The translations under genes and the position numbers were made by a program. DNA of 33,867 nucleotides from Candidatus Sulfotelmatobacter sp. (GTDB taxonomy: Bacteria; Acidobacteriota; Terriglobia; Terriglobales; Acidobacteriaceae). The notes under the pieces were generated by a model. The model was given only the letters and a program-made list of their open reading frames with translations. It was not told where the DNA came from and did no database searches. The stretch's first letter is position 1. Each line of letters begins with the position of its first letter. Location: contig JASHOT010000190.1 in the NCBI GenBank assembly GCA_030040965.1, positions 1 through 33,867 of the forward strand, in the 5' to 3' direction. This document shows positions 31,567-33,867 of the stretch, piece after piece.

Positions 31567-33105
31567 ATGGCTACCGACACCTTTACCGCCCCGGCCACGC
31601 TTGGCACCAGCACCGAAACCCGCGTCGTCAAGAACTTCGTCGACGGCGAGTGGGTCGACTCCGTCACCGGAGAGACTTTCGAAAACCGCAATCCCGCCGA
31701 CACCCGCGACCTGGTCGGCATCTTCCAGCACTCGAACAAAGACGACGTCAGCGCCGCCGTCGACGCAGCCAAGCGCGCCTTCGCCAAGTGGCGCCTTGTG
31801 CCCGCGCCGCGCCGCGCCGAAATCGTCTTTCGTGCCGCCGAAATTCTCATCGAGCGCAAAGAAGACTATGCCCGCGACATGACCCGCGAGATGGGCAAAG
31901 TGCTCGCCGAAACCCGCGGCGACGTCCAGGAGGCCATCGATGCGGCCTACTACAACGCCGGCGAAGGCCGCCGACTGTTTGGCCCGACTGTCCCGTCGGA
32001 AATGCCCAACAAGTTTGCCATGGCTGTGCGCCAACCGATCGGCGTCTGCGGCATGATTACGCCGTGGAACTTCCCCATGGCGATTTCGTCATGGAAACTT
32101 TTGCCCGCCATCGTCTGCGGCAATACCTGCGTCATAAAGCCTGCGCAAGATACGCCGCTTTCGACTTTCAACCTCGTCCGCGCGCTCTCCGACGCCGGAC
32201 TGCCCAAAGGCGTCATCAACATCGTCGCCGGATACGGCGCTGAAGTCGGCACGCCGATCGCCGAGCATCCTGATGTGCGCGCCGTTTCGCTGACCGGATC
32301 GTCCGCAGTCGGACGCATCATCGGCGGCATCGCCGCAAAAAGTTTCAAGCACTGCTCGCTCGAACTCGGCGGCAAAAATCCCATGATCGTCCTCGATGAC
32401 GCCAACCTTGACCTCGCCATCGAAGGCGGACTGTGGGGCGCATTCGGCACCACCGGCCAGCGCTGCACCGCGACCAGCCGCATGATCGTGCAGAAAGGCG
32501 TGTACCGCGAATTCGTCGAGCGCCTCGTCGATCGCGCGAAGAAACTGAAAGTCGGCAACGGCCTCGACGAAACTGTGCATATGGGCCCAGCCATCAACGC
32601 CAGGCAGCTCGAAACCGATTTGAGCTACGTTGAGGTGGGAAAGAGCGAAGGCGCGAAGCTGGTGTGTGGCGGCAATCGGCTCGACAAGGGCGACTACGCC
32701 CACGGATATTTCATGGAACCCACCGTCTTCACCGACGTCGATCCCAAGATGCGCATCGCGCAGGAAGAAATCTTCGGTCCAGTCGTTGGCGTCATCCCGT
32801 GCGACAGTTTCGAAGACGCCATCGAGATCGCCAACGGCATCGAGTACGGCCTGTCTTCTTCGATCTACACCAAAGACGTGAACAGAGCGTTCACCGCCAT
32901 GCGCGATCTCTACACCGGCATCACCTACATCAATGCCCCTACGATCGGCGCCGAAGTGCATCTCCCGTTTGGAGGCACGAAGGCCACCGGCAACGGGCAC
33001 CGCGAAGGCGGCATCGGCGCCATCGATTTCTATACCGAGTGGAAGTCGGTCTACGTGGATTACTCCGACAAGCTGCAGAAGGCGCAGATCGATAGAGAAG
33101 ATTAA
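31567..33105 (+). CDS. NAD(P)+-dependent aldehyde dehydrogenase
   Basis: A 512-aa ALDH-superfamily enzyme oxidising an aldehyde to a carboxylate. Catalytic residues are all present: Cys300 (GQRC), Glu266 (ELGGK) and Asn168 (TPWNF). The C-terminal block [16 protein letters not shown] is closest in look to semialdehyde dehydrogenases (for example alpha-ketoglutaric semialdehyde type), but the substrate cannot be fixed. The frame is open to 31516, but the ATG at 31567 is preferred because AGGAG lies eight bases upstream and the upstream frame is just repeat. It is 16 kb from the folate-related genes, so any link with them is speculation. Confidence 0.93.
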   Translation: MATDTFTAPATLGTSTETRVVKNFVDGEWVDSVTGETFENRNPADTRDLVGIFQHSNKDDVSAAVDAAKRAFAKWRLVPAPRRAEIVFRAAEILIERKEDYARDMTREMGKVLAETRGDVQEAIDAAYYNAGEGRRLFGPTVPSEMPNKFAMAVRQPIGVCGMITPWNFPMAISSWKLLPAIVCGNTCVIKPAQDTPLSTFNLVRALSDAGLPKGVINIVAGYGAEVGTPIAEHPDVRAVSLTGSSAVGRIIGGIAAKSFKHCSLELGGKNPMIVLDDANLDLAIEGGLWGAFGTTGQRCTATSRMIVQKGVYREFVERLVDRAKKLKVGNGLDETVHMGPAINARQLETDLSYVEVGKSEGAKLVCGGNRLDKGDYAHGYFMEPTVFTDVDPKMRIAQEEIFGPVVGVIPCDSFEDAIEIANGIEYGLSSSIYTKDVNRAFTAMRDLYTGITYINAPTIGAEVHLPFGGTKATGNGHREGGIGAIDFYTEWKSVYVDYSDKLQKAQIDRED

Positions 33106-33111
33106 TTCTCA

Positions 33112-33181
33112 CCACGGAGGCGCGGAGTCACGGAGAAAACCTGTTGCTTGGGATTTTCTATGTGTCTCCGTGCCTCTGTGG
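33112..33181. repeat. Inverted 8-nt arrays after the aldehyde dehydrogenase gene
   Basis: Left arm (33112-33135): CCACGGAG, GCGCGGAG, TCACGGAG. Right arm (33166-33181): CTCCGTGC, CTCTGTGG. The two form an inverted pair. The right arm resembles the array at 9130-9153 (CTCTGTG core). Confidence 0.65.
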
Positions 33182-33225
33182 TGAAATGTTTTTGTGACCG
33201 TGTCCTCCGCGGATAAAATTTGACC

Positions 33226-33867
33226 GTGCCAAAACCCAAGCGCCCGACCGTCATCACTCTCCTCGCAGGCTGGCTCATCGTTTGCTCGGTGGTGGGGATT
33301 GTGGTTTTCTCTCTCGTCCTGCCGAAAGTAGACACAATCCAGACTGAAGGTCCGCTGGCCGAGTGGATAGTTGAGCACCTTGGGAGAGCGGGCTTGCTGG
33401 TGGTGACTCTGATCGTCTACTCCGTTGCAGGCTCCACCGGCGTGGGCCTATGGAAACTGCGGGCTTGGGGAAGAAATCTCGCACTTCTTGCGTCCTTATC
33501 TCTCGCTGCAATGAGCGTCGTCGTCGGGATCATCACTGCCGTGAAGGATCATGCGTTCAACCTCAACGCTTTAGTCCTTCTGATCGTGTTCGGCTGGCCG
33601 ATGTATTACTTCAACCGTCCCGGGGTAAAAGCACGAGGAAAACTCGACTTGGAGGAGGCTTTCATCGATGCCTCCTTCACGGGGGCAAAAAAGGGGGCCT
33701 CGCGGTCGGGCCCACCAAACGCGGCAAAGGGACGAAAATCATCACTCTCGCCGATGATCACAGTCTTCCTCTCGCCGTTAGTATCGAAAGCGCTTCGCCG
33801 CACGAAAGCCAACTCGTCGAAGGGGTCCTCGGGCACAGCTTCCTCGACACCCTCCCGGCGCGACTGA
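33226..33867 (+). CDS. Membrane protein with C-terminus replaced by transposase sequence
   Basis: The frame encodes 213 residues from GTG 33226 (a TTG two codons earlier is also open). Residues 1 to about 135 form a four-helix membrane protein of unknown family (TVITLLAGWLIVCSVVGIV; GSTGVGLWKLRAWGRNLALL in part; LIVFGWPMYYFNRP), which looks close to complete at RPGVKAR. From about residue 137 the sequence becomes the interior of an IS5-type transposase (LDLEEAFIDASF), and after the A6G5 run the frame is wrong for transposase and yields low-complexity Ser/Arg sequence to a TGA at the window end. I infer a chimera made by an IS remnant joining the 3' end of a host gene. Confidence 0.6.
   Translation: MPKPKRPTVITLLAGWLIVCSVVGIVVFSLVLPKVDTIQTEGPLAEWIVEHLGRAGLLVVTLIVYSVAGSTGVGLWKLRAWGRNLALLASLSLAAMSVVVGIITAVKDHAFNLNALVLLIVFGWPMYYFNRPGVKARGKLDLEEAFIDASFTGAKKGASRSGPPNAAKGRKSSLSPMITVFLSPLVSKALRRTKANSSKGSSGTASSTPSRRD
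33634..33867 (+). mobile_element. IS5-type transposase fragment with frameshift site
   Basis: Reading across two frames gives a continuous transposase interior: KLDLEEAFIDASFTGAKK in one frame, then GGLAVGPTKRGKGTKI, TLADDHSLPLAVSIESASPHE and LVEGVLGHSFLDTLPARL in the -1 frame. These blocks, with IDASF holding the first catalytic Asp, are characteristic of the IS5 family (IS427-like branch). No terminal inverted repeat is visible and the 5' third of the gene is missing on the left; the right end lies outside the window. Confidence 0.75.
33687..33693 (+). promoter_or_regulatory. A-AAA-AAG slippery heptamer (-1 frameshift signal)
   Basis: In the upstream frame the codons read GCA AAA AAG, giving the exact X-XXY-YYZ heptamer A AAA AAG. 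A -1 slip here continues as GGG GGC CTC GCG, which is the conserved transposase KKGGLA. Many IS5 elements make their transposase this way. Confidence 0.6.

Overview
The window looks like a chromosomal segment of an Acidobacteriota (Terriglobia/Koribacter-like) bacterium. The evidence is a moderately high GC content, the rod-shape cluster mreB-mreC-mreD-mrdA-rodA followed by an RNase G/E with a huge insert in its S1 domain, and dispersed intergenic palindromes typical of that phylum. There is no rRNA, tRNA or CRISPR array, so the assignment is inference from gene content.

Left part (1-7400): the tail of an unidentified gene, a cellulose-synthase-like GT2 glycosyltransferase, a small four-helix membrane protein, a GT39-like membrane glycosyltransferase, a secreted DUF4097-type repeat protein, an S41-like membrane-anchored peptidase and a class I methyltransferase. 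These read as envelope and housekeeping functions.

Middle (7400-15300): a tiny zinc-ribbon gene overlaps an APC amino-acid/amine permease. A GcvT-like folate aminomethyltransferase is divergent from two tandem PYROXD2/phytoene-desaturase-like FAD oxidoreductases, a small unknown protein and PurU (10-formyl-THF deformylase). Together permease, oxidoreductases, GcvT-like protein and PurU suggest an uncharacterised tetrahydrofolate-dependent route that strips one-carbon units from an imported amine or amino acid and releases formate. This is the best candidate here for an undescribed pathway. Downstream lie a 507-aa unknown protein, a glyoxalase-fold/PP2C (RsbU/SpoIIE-type) phosphatase fusion and a beta-carbonic anhydrase.

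Right part (19100-30600, minus strand): fecR-like gene, mreB, mreC, mreD, mrdA (PBP2), a 60-aa membrane protein, rodA and rng, ending in a clear intrinsic terminator. This is the elongasome (rod-shape peptidoglycan synthesis) cluster. After it come a small membrane protein, an aldehyde dehydrogenase and, at the right edge, a membrane protein whose C-terminus is replaced by an IS5-type transposase fragment carrying an A6G slippery heptamer.

A second layer of signal lies between the genes. At least ten junctions carry short degenerate tandem arrays with a strict 7- or 8-nt period. Several end exactly on a start or stop codon, and several occur as inverted pairs able to fold into long hairpins. 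Three divergent promoter regions instead carry longer REP-like palindromic elements, and a 13-nt tandem repeat precedes the aldehyde dehydrogenase gene.
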